From CBW1002 sp046081905 (GTDB lineage: Bacteria; Cyanobacteriota; Cyanobacteriia; PCC-6307; Cyanobiaceae), in contig JBJTWS010000120.1 of the NCBI GenBank assembly GCA_046081905.1, forward strand, positions 1-32,871: DNA of 32,871 bases, in the 5' to 3' direction. The notes under the pieces were generated by a model. It did not search any database and had not been told where the DNA came from. It saw nothing but the letters and a program-made list of their open reading frames with translations. The translations under genes were made by a program, and so were the position numbers. Positions 14,692 through 22,022 of this stretch are shown piece after piece. Within the stretch, counting starts at the first letter, position 1. Every line of letters starts with the position of its first letter.

Positions 14692-15270
14692 TCAGCCCGC
14701 AGCCAGGGCAGCCCGCCGCACCGCCTCCTGCTGCACGCCCCGCAGATTGGCGGCGAGGTCGTCACGCAGGCGCTGCTCGATCAGACCGATCGGCATGCCC
14801 GGCTTGCCCTGCACCGTGAGGTCGTAGAGGAGGGTGGTGCCGTAGGGATCGCGGCCCAGGATCCAGGCCCCCTCGAAGCGACGGAAATCACCGCGCACCA
14901 TGCGGAACTCGAGCCGCCCCTGATCGGGCAGCTCCTCCAGTTCCAGTTCCACAGACGCGCTGAACTTGAGGCCGCAGAACTGCTGGGTGCCCACCTGCTC
15001 GAGGCCCACCACGGTGCCGCGGCGCCACAGCAGCCGCGACACCGCCAGGTTGGGGATGTAGCCCGCCAGGGATTCGTAGTCGGTGAGCACCGACCAGAGC
15101 CAGAGGGGATCGAGATCGAGGCGCAGCTGTACCGCCAGACGCCGGGCCCCCTGGGGAAGCCGCTCCATCTCCTGCTGGATGGTGTCGAGGCTGCAGTTCG
15201 GCTCGGTGGAGGGAAGCTGCAACACCCGGGAGAGGGAAGCGGGAACGGAAACGGTGGCCAAGGGCTGCAC
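14692..15270 (-). CDS. SRPBCC (START/cyclase-dehydrase-like) protein
   Basis: A 192-residue soluble protein with the pattern of the SRPBCC/polyketide-cyclase (COQ10-like) fold: RLAVQLRLDLDPLWLWSVLTDYESLAGYIPNLAVSRLL (the strand-helix start with the typical W-x-V-L-T-D-Y-E-x-L-x-x-F/Y-I-P), then KFSASVELELEELPDQGRLEFRMVRGDFRRFEGAWIL, TTLLYDLTVQGKPGMPIGLIEQRL and a long C-terminal helix. Such proteins bind hydrophobic ligands. Cyanobacterial and chloroplast relatives are annotated cyclase/dehydrase and their ligands are mostly unknown. The start is a GTG at 15270. It is divergent from petH with 124 bp between starts, so the two may share regulation. No enzyme activity should be assumed. Confidence 0.8.
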   Translation of the reverse strand: MQPLATVSVPASLSRVLQLPSTEPNCSLDTIQQEMERLPQGARRLAVQLRLDLDPLWLWSVLTDYESLAGYIPNLAVSRLLWRRGTVVGLEQVGTQQFCGLKFSASVELELEELPDQGRLEFRMVRGDFRRFEGAWILGRDPYGTTLLYDLTVQGKPGMPIGLIEQRLRDDLAANLRGVQQEAVRRAALAAG

Positions 15271-15334
15271 CAGAACGGTTCGATTGGAAGCCGGGGAGCC
15301 GCCGGGGTCCCCGATCCAGCAACCCTAACCGGGG

Positions 15335-15364
15335 TTCAGGGGGCGTGAACGGGTTCCCTATGAT
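15335..15364 (+). promoter_or_regulatory. petH: Candidate petH promoter
   Basis: TATGAT (15359-15364) is a good -10 element. TTCAGG (15335-15340), 18 bp upstream, is a weak -35. Between them is a small palindrome GAAC-GG-GTTC (15347-15356) that could be an operator. Start of transcription near 15371 gives a leader of about 24 nt, with GAGGA (15380-15384) as ribosome site 10 nt before the ATG. No NtcA-type GTA-N8-TAC box was seen. Confidence 0.5.
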
Positions 15365-15394
15365 CAGGCCGATTTTTGCGAGGACTGAGCCCGA

Positions 15395-16561
15395 ATGCGT
15401 GTCTCCACCAGCGCTGCCACTCAGTCCGATAGACGGATGTTCACCGTCGTCGTCCAGGGCTTCGGTGTCGGCCGTCAGCGCCAGGCGGAGCGCCGCTTCA
15501 CGGTGCCCTACGCCCGCATGCAGAGCCTGGTCCAGACGATCGCCCAGCAGGGCGGCCGCATCGTGGCCGTGCTCCCCGCCGACGAAGCCCCTGCCCAGGC
15601 CGCGGCTCCTGCTCCAGCCCCCATCGCCGACGTTCCCGCCGCTGCCCCCGCCGTGAAGCCCCCCTCCAGCCACGCCGCCGTGCCGGTGAACCTCTACAAG
15701 CCCAAGGATCCCTTCATCGGCACGGTCACCGAGAACTACAGCCTGCTGGCCGAGGGGGCCATCGGCCGGGTGAACCACATCACCTTCGATCTGGCCGGCG
15801 GTGATCCCCAGCTCCACTACGTGGAGGGCCAGAGCATCGGCATCATCCCCGACGGCACCGACGCCAACGGCAAGCCCCACAAGCTGCGCCTCTACTCGAT
15901 CGCCAGCACCCGCCACGGCGACAACATGGCCGGCCACACCGTGTCGCTGTGCGTGCGCCAGCTGCAGTACGAGAAGGACGGCGAAACCATCAACGGCGTC
16001 TGCTCCACCTTCCTCTGCGACATCGAACCCGGCGCCAAGGTGAAGATCACCGGCCCGGTGGGCAAGGAGATGCTCCTCCCCGACGACGAGGAGGCCAACG
16101 TGATCATGCTGGCCACCGGCACCGGCATCGCGCCGATGCGCACCTACCTGCGCCGCATGTTCGAGCCCGCCGAGCGCGAGAAGAACGGCTGGCACTTCCG
16201 CGGCAAGGCCTGGCTGTTCATGGGCGCCCCCACCACCGCCAACCTGCTCTACGACGCCGACTTCGAGCTCTACCAGAGCCAGTACCCCGACAACTTCCGC
16301 TACACCAAGGCGATCAGCCGCGAGCAGCAGAACGCCAAGGGCGGCCGCATGTACATCCAGGACCGGGTGCTGGAGCACGCCGATGAGATCTTCTCCATGA
16401 TCGAAGACCCCAAGACGCACGTCTACATGTGCGGTCTGCGCGGCATGGAGCCCGGCATCGACGAGGCCATGACCACCGCCGCCGCCGCCAAGGGCATCGA
16501 ATGGGGCGAACTGCGTCCCCAGCTCAAGAAGGCCGAGCGCTGGCACGTGGAGACCTACTGA
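15395..16561 (+). CDS. petH: Ferredoxin--NADP(+) reductase with CpcD-type phycobilisome linker domain
   Basis: Moves electrons between ferredoxin and NADP(H) at the thylakoid, making NADPH in light. The N-terminal CpcD-like domain (about 15-62, MFTVVVQGFGVGRQRQAERRFTVPYARM) docks the enzyme to phycobilisome rods. A Pro/Ala-rich linker (about 63-98) follows. The catalytic part has the FAD motif RLYSIAS (165-171), the conserved CVRQLQYEKDGETINGVCSTFLCDI region, the NADP-binding ATGTGIAPMRTYLR and the C-terminal MEPGIDEAM ... WHVETY with the stacking terminal Tyr. Length 388 residues. There is no Met between residues 42 and 178, so the short linker-free isoform known from Synechocystis would need a GTG start here. 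A strong terminator follows, so petH is monocistronic. Confidence 0.98.
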   Translation: MRVSTSAATQSDRRMFTVVVQGFGVGRQRQAERRFTVPYARMQSLVQTIAQQGGRIVAVLPADEAPAQAAAPAPAPIADVPAAAPAVKPPSSHAAVPVNLYKPKDPFIGTVTENYSLLAEGAIGRVNHITFDLAGGDPQLHYVEGQSIGIIPDGTDANGKPHKLRLYSIASTRHGDNMAGHTVSLCVRQLQYEKDGETINGVCSTFLCDIEPGAKVKITGPVGKEMLLPDDEEANVIMLATGTGIAPMRTYLRRMFEPAEREKNGWHFRGKAWLFMGAPTTANLLYDADFELYQSQYPDNFRYTKAISREQQNAKGGRMYIQDRVLEHADEIFSMIEDPKTHVYMCGLRGMEPGIDEAMTTAAAAKGIEWGELRPQLKKAERWHVETY

Positions 16562-16594
16562 CCCCAGGGATTCCCCGCCTGCGGAGATTGCGCC

Positions 16595-16621
16595 AGGACC
16601 CGCTGCGGCGGGTCCTTTTTT
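16595..16621 (+). terminator. Intrinsic terminator of petH
   Basis: AGGACCCGC-TGCG-GCGGGTCCT is a perfect 9-bp stem with a 4-nt loop, followed by a run of Ts ending at 16621. It begins 34 nt after the petH stop. This is the clearest factor-independent terminator in the window. Confidence 0.93.
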
Positions 16622-16752
16622 CATGGGCGAACGCCCGGGGGCGATCAGCGAACCCGAACAGAACGGCCGCCGAAGGTGGTGAAAACCCGTTGCCTGCCGC
16701 CGGGGGGCGCCGGTCTCGTTAAACAGAAGGAGCAGGCGATCGAACGGCCTCC

Positions 16753-18276
16753 ATGAGCGTCACCCTGACCAATCCGCTGCGGGTGGGCCTCCGTCAGGAG
16801 CGGGTGATCCCCCCCCAATGCCTGGTGATCTTCGGGGCGAGCGGGGATCTCACCCATCGCAAGCTGATCCCGGCCCTGTTCGAACTGCACCGCCAGCGGC
16901 GCCTTCCCAGTGAGTTCGCCGTGCTGGGCTGCGCCCGCCGCCCCTGGAGCGACGAGGAATTCCGCCAGCGCATGGCGGAGGCCCTCGCCGAGGAGGTGGA
17001 GCAGCACCAGCAGGCCTGGGCCCAGTTCGCCAGCGGCCTCTTCTACGAACCGGTCGATCTGGAGCAGCCCGCCGACGTGGTGCGGCTCGGCCAGCGGCTG
17101 GAGGGCATCGACCGGCTGCGGGCCACCCGCAGCAACCGCACCTTCTACCTCTCGGTGTCGCCGGCCCACTACGGCAGCGGCTGCCGCGCCCTGGCCTCAG
17201 CGGGCCTGCTGGCCGATCCCCAGCGCAGCCGGGTGGTGATCGAGAAACCCTTCGGCCGCGACTACGGCAGCGCCCAGGAGCTGAACCGGGTGGTGCAGGC
17301 CTGCGCCAAGGAGAGCCAGGTCTTCCGGATCGACCACTACCTCGGCAAGGAGACGGTCCAGAACATCCTGGTGCTGCGGTTCGCCAACACGATCTTCGAG
17401 CCGATCTGGAACCGCAACTACATCGACAACGTCCAGATCACCGCCGCCGAGACCGTGGGGGTGGAGGAGCGGGCCGGGTACTACGAAACCTCGGGGGCCC
17501 TGCGGGACATGGTGCAGAACCACCTCACCCAGATGCTGGCCCTCACCACCATGGAGCCGCCGGGACGCTTCGATCCGGAGGCGATGCGCAACGAGAAGGC
17601 CAAGGTGCTGCAGGCAGCGCAGCTGGCCAACGAGGCCGAACCCTGGAAGTGCTGCGTGCGCGGCCAGTACGCCGCCGGGGGCTCCGCCTCGCGGCCGCTG
17701 CCGGGCTACCGCCAGGAGCCGGGGGTGGATCCGAACAGCACCACCGAGACCTACGTGGCGATGAAGCTGTTCATCAACAACTGGCGCTGGCAGGGGGTGC
17801 CCTTCTACCTCCGCACCGGCAAGCGGCTGCCCAAGCGCCTCTCGGAGGTGGTGCTCACCTTCCGCCAGGCGCCGGTGCACCTCTTCGACGCCGCTGGCGG
17901 CGCCCCCACCCCGAACCAGCTGATCCTGCGCATCCAGCCCGATGAGGGGGCCGAATTCCGTTTCGAGGTGAAGGCCCACGGTTCCGGCATGCGCAGCCGG
18001 CCGGTGGACATGGCCTTCAGCTACGACGAATCCTTCGGCGAACCCAGCGATGAGGGCTACGTGCGCCTGCTCGCCGACGCCATGCTCGGCGATGCCACCC
18101 TCTTCACCCGCAGCGATGAGGTGGAGGCCGCCTGGCGCCTCTACACCCCCCTGCTCGAGCTGATCGAAGACGCCCCCTGGCAGCTGCCGGTGCACCCCTA
18201 CGAGGCCCGCACATGGGGGCCGGCCGCCGCCGACAGCCTGCTGGCCGAGGACGATCTGGCCTGGCGGCGTCCCTGA
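16753..18276 (+). CDS. zwf: Glucose-6-phosphate 1-dehydrogenase
   Basis: First enzyme of the oxidative pentose phosphate pathway: glucose 6-phosphate + NADP to 6-phosphogluconolactone + NADPH, the main dark source of NADPH in cyanobacteria. The nucleotide-binding GASGDLTHRKL is at 28-38, EKPFGRD at 164-170 and the substrate-site RIDHYLGKE at 192-200, followed by NTIFEPIWNRNYIDNVQITAAE and TYVAMKLFINNWRWQGVPFYLRTGKRL. Length 507 residues, normal for the family. The ATG at 16753 is the first in frame, but the only good ribosome-site match (AAGGAG near 16725) is too far upstream, so initiation may be weak or special. The preceding 130 nt hold no gene and no clear promoter. opcA follows after 45 nt, forming the usual zwf-opcA operon. 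Confidence 0.98.
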   Translation: MSVTLTNPLRVGLRQERVIPPQCLVIFGASGDLTHRKLIPALFELHRQRRLPSEFAVLGCARRPWSDEEFRQRMAEALAEEVEQHQQAWAQFASGLFYEPVDLEQPADVVRLGQRLEGIDRLRATRSNRTFYLSVSPAHYGSGCRALASAGLLADPQRSRVVIEKPFGRDYGSAQELNRVVQACAKESQVFRIDHYLGKETVQNILVLRFANTIFEPIWNRNYIDNVQITAAETVGVEERAGYYETSGALRDMVQNHLTQMLALTTMEPPGRFDPEAMRNEKAKVLQAAQLANEAEPWKCCVRGQYAAGGSASRPLPGYRQEPGVDPNSTTETYVAMKLFINNWRWQGVPFYLRTGKRLPKRLSEVVLTFRQAPVHLFDAAGGAPTPNQLILRIQPDEGAEFRFEVKAHGSGMRSRPVDMAFSYDESFGEPSDEGYVRLLADAMLGDATLFTRSDEVEAAWRLYTPLLELIEDAPWQLPVHPYEARTWGPAAADSLLAEDDLAWRRP

Positions 18277-18321
18277 GCTTCATCCCCTTCTCCAGATCCC
18301 GCGCCCTCCGCCGATTCCGCC

Positions 18322-19620
18322 ATGTCCACCCAGCTCACCCTTCAGGCGCCCCTGGAACTGCCCCCCGCCGAGGTGACCCCCTACCTCGAGCGCCTCTGGA
18401 CCCACGATCTGGAGGGCTCCAGCGGCGCCGCCACCTTCACCCTGCTCGTGTGGGATCCGGCCTGGCTGGAGCAGCACCTGATCCGCACCGGCCGCTTCGA
18501 GGGGCCGATCACGGGCCTGCTCAGCCCGGAACTGCTGCGGGAAGCGGGGGAGGCCGTGGCCGACTGCGGCCTCCCCCCCAGCACCGCCCCCCTCGCCCCC
18601 GAACTCGCCTGGCGCCTGGGCCAGCAGCCGGGGGATCGCACCGCCGCGGACCTGCGGGGCCGCCACGTGGATGGGGCGATCAGCGCCCACATGCCCCGTC
18701 GCCTGATCACCCTGGCCCCCACCCTGGAGGACAGCCACGGCCTCGAGACCCTGGTGGCGGCCTACTGCCCCCTGCCGGAGGACGGCGGCAGCCGCCCCGC
18801 CTGCGGCGATGTGGTGGTGCTGCGGGGCGGGATGGAAGCCCTGCAGCGGGGCCTGGATCTGGTGAATCCCCTGGTGGGCAGCGACCTGCCGTGCTGGGTG
18901 TGGTGGAACGGCTACCTCGATGAGGCCCCCGAGATGCTTGAGGCCCTGGCGCCGGTGTCGCGCCGCCTGATCGTGGACAGCTCCATGGGCCGGCCCCGGC
19001 GCTGCCTCGATGTGCTGGAGGAGCGGATCGAGGCCGGCCAGGCGATCAACGACCTCAACTGGCTGCGGCTGCGCAGCTGGCGGGAGTCGCTGGCGATGGT
19101 GTTCGATCCCCCCAGCCGCCGCGATGCCCTCAACCACGTGGTGCAGCTCGACATCGACGTGGAGGGCACCCACCCGGTGAAGGGGCTGCTGCTGGCGGCC
19201 TGGATCGCCGACCGGCTCGGCTGGCACCTCGACAGCAGCTACCGCGTGCCCGGCGATAGCCTCGGTGAGGGCATCGGCGCCGACTTCGTGCGCACCGACG
19301 GCGTGGCGGTGCGCTTTCGCCAGATGCCGGTGCCCGTGGGGGTGCCCAAGACCCACCCCGGCAGCCTGGTGGGGCTGCGGCTGATCTGCGAACCGGTCGG
19401 CCGGCCGCCCCTGTGCGTGATTCTCTGCTCCGAGTCGGGCGGCTGCATGCGGCTGGAAGCCGGCGGGGTGGCCAGCATGGAACTGGCCGAGGATGTGGTG
19501 CCCCTGCCGGGCGAGAGCGAGGAGATGGAGGTGGCGCGGCTGCTCTCCGGCGGCCACGACAGCACCAACCCCCTGCTGGCCGCCGCCGCCCCGCTGGCTG
19601 CCAAGCTGCTGCCCGACTGA
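18322..19620 (+). CDS. opcA: Glucose-6-phosphate dehydrogenase assembly protein OpcA
   Basis: Allosteric activator of Zwf in cyanobacteria, needed for full glucose-6-phosphate dehydrogenase activity and under thioredoxin control. The 432-residue protein matches OpcA throughout: the N-terminal LELPPAEVTPYLERLW, GRHVDGAISAHMPRRLITLAPTL, LPCWVWWNGYLDEAPEMLEALAPVSRRLIVDSSM, and INDLNWLRLRSWRESLAMVFDPPSRRDAL. Near the C-terminus are Cys365, Cys369 and Cys375 (PPLCVILCSESGGCMRLEAGG). The C-x5-C pair 369/375 has the same spacing as the redox-active pair reported in filamentous cyanobacteria (as I recall, Cys393/Cys399), so redox control is likely here too. It follows zwf and precedes cobB by 31 nt. 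Confidence 0.96.
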   Translation: MSTQLTLQAPLELPPAEVTPYLERLWTHDLEGSSGAATFTLLVWDPAWLEQHLIRTGRFEGPITGLLSPELLREAGEAVADCGLPPSTAPLAPELAWRLGQQPGDRTAADLRGRHVDGAISAHMPRRLITLAPTLEDSHGLETLVAAYCPLPEDGGSRPACGDVVVLRGGMEALQRGLDLVNPLVGSDLPCWVWWNGYLDEAPEMLEALAPVSRRLIVDSSMGRPRRCLDVLEERIEAGQAINDLNWLRLRSWRESLAMVFDPPSRRDALNHVVQLDIDVEGTHPVKGLLLAAWIADRLGWHLDSSYRVPGDSLGEGIGADFVRTDGVAVRFRQMPVPVGVPKTHPGSLVGLRLICEPVGRPPLCVILCSESGGCMRLEAGGVASMELAEDVVPLPGESEEMEVARLLSGGHDSTNPLLAAAAPLAAKLLPD

Positions 19621-19651
19621 GCCCCGGACCCGCCAGCGGGCCGTTTTCCCG

Positions 19652-21088
19652 ATGGCCTGCCTGATCGCCGCCCCCTGCAGCGGCAGCGGCAAGACCCTGC
19701 TCAGCCTCTCCCTGGCCGCCCTGGCACGGCGCCGCGGCCTGCGGCTGCAGCCCTTCAAGGTGGGCCCCGACTACCTCGATCCCCAGCTGCTCAGCCGGGT
19801 CAGCGGACTGCTCTGCCGCAACCTCGACCCGCTGCTGTGCGGGGAGGAGTGGGTGCGGCGCTGCTTCCACTGGCACGGCGGCCGGGCCGATCGCTGCCTG
19901 GTGGAGGGGGTGATGGGGCTGTTCGACGGCCGCGGCCCCAGCAGCGCCGGCAGCTCCGCCGAAGTGGCGGCCCTGCTGGATCTGCCGGTGGTGCTGGTGG
20001 TGGAGGCCTCCCGCCAGGCGGGATCGATCGCGGCTCTGGTGCGCGGCTTCCGCGACCACGGCCCCCCCCCGGTGCGGCTGGCCGGCGTGGTCCTGAACCG
20101 GGTGGGCAGCGAGCGGCACCGGGCACTGCTGCGGGAGGCCCTGGAGGCGATCGCGGTGCCCCTGCTGGGCATCCTGCCGGTGGAGCCGGCCCTCGAGCTG
20201 CCCTCGCGCCACCTCGGGCTGTTGCCCCCCGGGGAGCTGGAGGATCTGGAGCGACGGGAGGAGCAGTGGGCCGAGCTGGCGGAGCGGCACCTCGATCTGG
20301 AGCGCCTCTGGCCCCTGCTGGAGCCACCTGCGGCGGCGGGGGCTGGGGAGGGGGATCCGATCCGGTGGTGCCTGACAACCAGCGGCGAGCCGCCCCCAAA
20401 GCCGCCGCACGGGGCGGGCCCCCTGCCGGTGGCCATCGCCAGCGACCAGGCCTTCCATTTCCGCTACCCGGAGGCGGAGGAACTGCTGGAAGCCCTGGGG
20501 CTGGAGGCGATCCCCTGGAGCCCGCTGGCGGATGAGCCGCTGCCGCCGGGCTGCCGGGGGGTGGTGCTGCCGGGGGGCTACCCGGAACTCCATGCCGCCG
20601 CCCTGGAGGCCGCCGGCCGCAGCCTGGCGGAGCTGCGCCGGGCGGCCCGCTCCGGTCTGCCCCTGGTGGCGGAATGCGGTGGGCTGCTGCTGCTGGGCGA
20701 GGGCCTGGCCACCCCGGAGGGCCACTGCCATGCCATGGCCGGGCTTCTGCCCTTCACGGCGGAGCGTGGCGCCCTCAGCCTCGGCTATCGCACGGCCACA
20801 GCCCGGCGCGATGGGCTGCTGGTGCGGGCGGGCGAGACCCTGCACGGGCACGAGTTCCACCGCTGGCAGATCAGCGAATCCCTGCGATTCCACCGCGATG
20901 TGGTCAGGGCGGAAGGGCTGTGGCAGCTTGAGGGCTGGGGAAGCCCTCGGAGGCCGGAAGGATGGACGAACGCCGGGTTGCATGCCAGCTGGCTGCATCT
21001 TCACTGGGCTGGCTTCCCGGCGATTCCCTGGCGCCTGGCAACCGCAGCCGCCCACGCCGTTCCACTGGCCTCGAAACCCGGGTTCTGA
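19652..21088 (+). CDS. cobB: Cobyrinic acid a,c-diamide synthase
   Basis: Amidates the a and c side chains of the corrin ring with glutamine and ATP in B12 (pseudocobalamin) synthesis. The N-terminal P-loop-like ATPase domain has APCSGSGKT (7-15), KVGPDYLDP and VEGVMGLFDG. A Pro-rich linker follows (about 235-262). The C-terminal class I glutamine amidotransferase domain has VLPGGYPELH, the nucleophile Cys342 in LVAECGGLLLLGEGL, and HGHEFHRW. Both domains are complete in 478 residues. The ATG at 19652 puts the P-loop at the expected distance; an upstream start at 19493 lies inside opcA. No cobalamin riboswitch is visible before it, which fits expression from the zwf-opcA transcript. Other cobalamin genes are not in the window. 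Confidence 0.93.
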   Translation: MACLIAAPCSGSGKTLLSLSLAALARRRGLRLQPFKVGPDYLDPQLLSRVSGLLCRNLDPLLCGEEWVRRCFHWHGGRADRCLVEGVMGLFDGRGPSSAGSSAEVAALLDLPVVLVVEASRQAGSIAALVRGFRDHGPPPVRLAGVVLNRVGSERHRALLREALEAIAVPLLGILPVEPALELPSRHLGLLPPGELEDLERREEQWAELAERHLDLERLWPLLEPPAAAGAGEGDPIRWCLTTSGEPPPKPPHGAGPLPVAIASDQAFHFRYPEAEELLEALGLEAIPWSPLADEPLPPGCRGVVLPGGYPELHAAALEAAGRSLAELRRAARSGLPLVAECGGLLLLGEGLATPEGHCHAMAGLLPFTAERGALSLGYRTATARRDGLLVRAGETLHGHEFHRWQISESLRFHRDVVRAEGLWQLEGWGSPRRPEGWTNAGLHASWLHLHWAGFPAIPWRLATAAAHAVPLASKPGF

Positions 21089-21387
21089 ACCGCTCCGAGC
21101 CGCGCACCCACACCCCCACCGAACGCTGGCGGCTGGTGGCGCAGGGCCAGGTGCAGGGGGTGGGCTACCGGGTGGCCTGCTGCCGCACCGCCGTGGCCCT
21201 GGGGCTGGGGGGATGGGTACGGAACTGCAGCGATGGCTCGGTGGAGATCGAGGCGGAGGGGCCACCCCGCCTGCTCGGCGAGCTGCGGATGTGGTGCGAG
21301 AAGGGCCCGCCCGAGGCCCGGGTCAGCCGGGTGGTGACCAGCCGGATCCCGATCACCGGCGAAGACTGGTTCGAGGTGCGCCGTTGA
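20962..21387 (+). CDS. acyP: Acylphosphatase
   Basis: Small enzyme that hydrolyses carboxyl-phosphate bonds (for example 1,3-bisphosphoglycerate, acetyl phosphate). The core of about 90 residues is clear: RWRLVAQGQVQGVGYRVACCRTAVALGLGGWVRNCSDGSVEIEAEG, with the catalytic Arg in GVGYR and Asn in VRNCSDG, and the C-terminal WFEVRR. The start is the problem. The first ATG in frame, 20962, has a perfect GGAGG 8 nt upstream but adds about 45 residues that overlap the cobB 3' end by 127 nt. The natural start for a 100-residue enzyme would be a rare CTG at 21085 overlapping the cobB stop (CTGA). No ATG, GTG or TTG lies between. The stop overlaps the TTG of the next gene. Confidence 0.85.
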   Translation: MDERRVACQLAASSLGWLPGDSLAPGNRSRPRRSTGLETRVLNRSEPRTHTPTERWRLVAQGQVQGVGYRVACCRTAVALGLGGWVRNCSDGSVEIEAEGPPRLLGELRMWCEKGPPEARVSRVVTSRIPITGEDWFEVRR

Positions 21388-22007
21388 GCCCAGTGGAGCT
21401 CTGGCTCTTCCGCCATGGCGCCACCGCCTGGGCCCGCAGCGGCCGCCACACCGGCCGCACCGATCTGCCACTGCTGCCGGAGGGGGAGGAGGAGGCCAGG
21501 GCCCTGGCCCCCCTGCTGGAGCGCCTGCGATTCCGGGGGGTGCTGGTGAGTCCTCTGCAGCGGGCCCGGCGCACCTGTGAGCTCGCCGGCCTGGGGGATC
21601 AGGCCGTCCCCTGCGGCGACCTGCAGGAATGGGACTACGGCGACTACGAGGGGATCACCACGGCCGAGATCCGCAGCTCGGTGCCCGGCTGGACCGTCTG
21701 GAGCCATCCCTGCCCCGGAGGTGAGGACCGGCTCCAGGTGGAGGAGCGCTGCCGGCGGGTGATCGCGCAGGCGGAGTCCCTGGCGGCGGCGGCAGAGGAG
21801 GGCGGGGAGGCAACGCCCCGGCAGCCTATCCGGTTCGCCCTCTTTGCCCATGGCCACCTGCTGCGCAGCCTGGCCGGCACCTGGCTGGGTCTGGGGGCGG
21901 CCGGCGGTGCCCTGCTCGCCCTCGACACGGCCTGCATCGGGGTGCTCGGACGGGAGCGGGAACAGGCGGTGCTGCTGCGCTGGAATGCACCGGTGCACTG
22001 GCCCTGA
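21384..22007 (+). CDS. Histidine phosphatase family protein (phosphoglycerate mutase-like)
   Basis: A 207-residue member of the histidine phosphatase superfamily, which forms a phosphohistidine during phosphoryl transfer. The LWLFRHGATAWARSGRHTGRTDLPL start carries the RHG motif (His11), SPLQRARRTCELAG follows, EWDYGDYEG gives the acidic residue, and AHGHLLRSLAGTWLGL gives the second active-site His. The family includes phosphoglycerate mutase, SixA, fructose-2,6-bisphosphatase and CobC. Its place two genes after cobB makes an alpha-ribazole phosphatase (CobC) role possible, but this is only context. The TTG at 21384 overlaps the acyP stop (TTGA); a GTG at 21393 is an equally good start. Confidence 0.85.
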   Translation: MSPVELWLFRHGATAWARSGRHTGRTDLPLLPEGEEEARALAPLLERLRFRGVLVSPLQRARRTCELAGLGDQAVPCGDLQEWDYGDYEGITTAEIRSSVPGWTVWSHPCPGGEDRLQVEERCRRVIAQAESLAAAAEEGGEATPRQPIRFALFAHGHLLRSLAGTWLGLGAAGGALLALDTACIGVLGREREQAVLLRWNAPVHWP

Positions 22008-22022
22008 CGGCCCCGATCCCCG

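Noticed and set aside
14888..16624. A 578-codon minus-strand frame antisense to petH
   Set aside because: Gly/His/Val-rich product without domains; petH and its terminator explain the region.
19621..19651. A cobalamin riboswitch before cobB
   Set aside because: Only 31 nt separate opcA and cobB, too little for a B12 riboswitch, and no B12-box-like sequence was seen.
44..20154. HIP1 octamers (GCGATCGC), found by eye at 44, 1186, 3880, 5470 and 20147
   Set aside because: Five copies in 33 kb is only a few times chance at this GC content, far below the density in Synechocystis or S. elongatus, so it is not a notable repeat array. The count by eye may be incomplete.
21018..21388. A possible frameshift joining cobB and the acylphosphatase into one protein
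   Set aside because: Both proteins have complete, family-length domains and the cobB stop is at the expected place; separate genes explain the data better.
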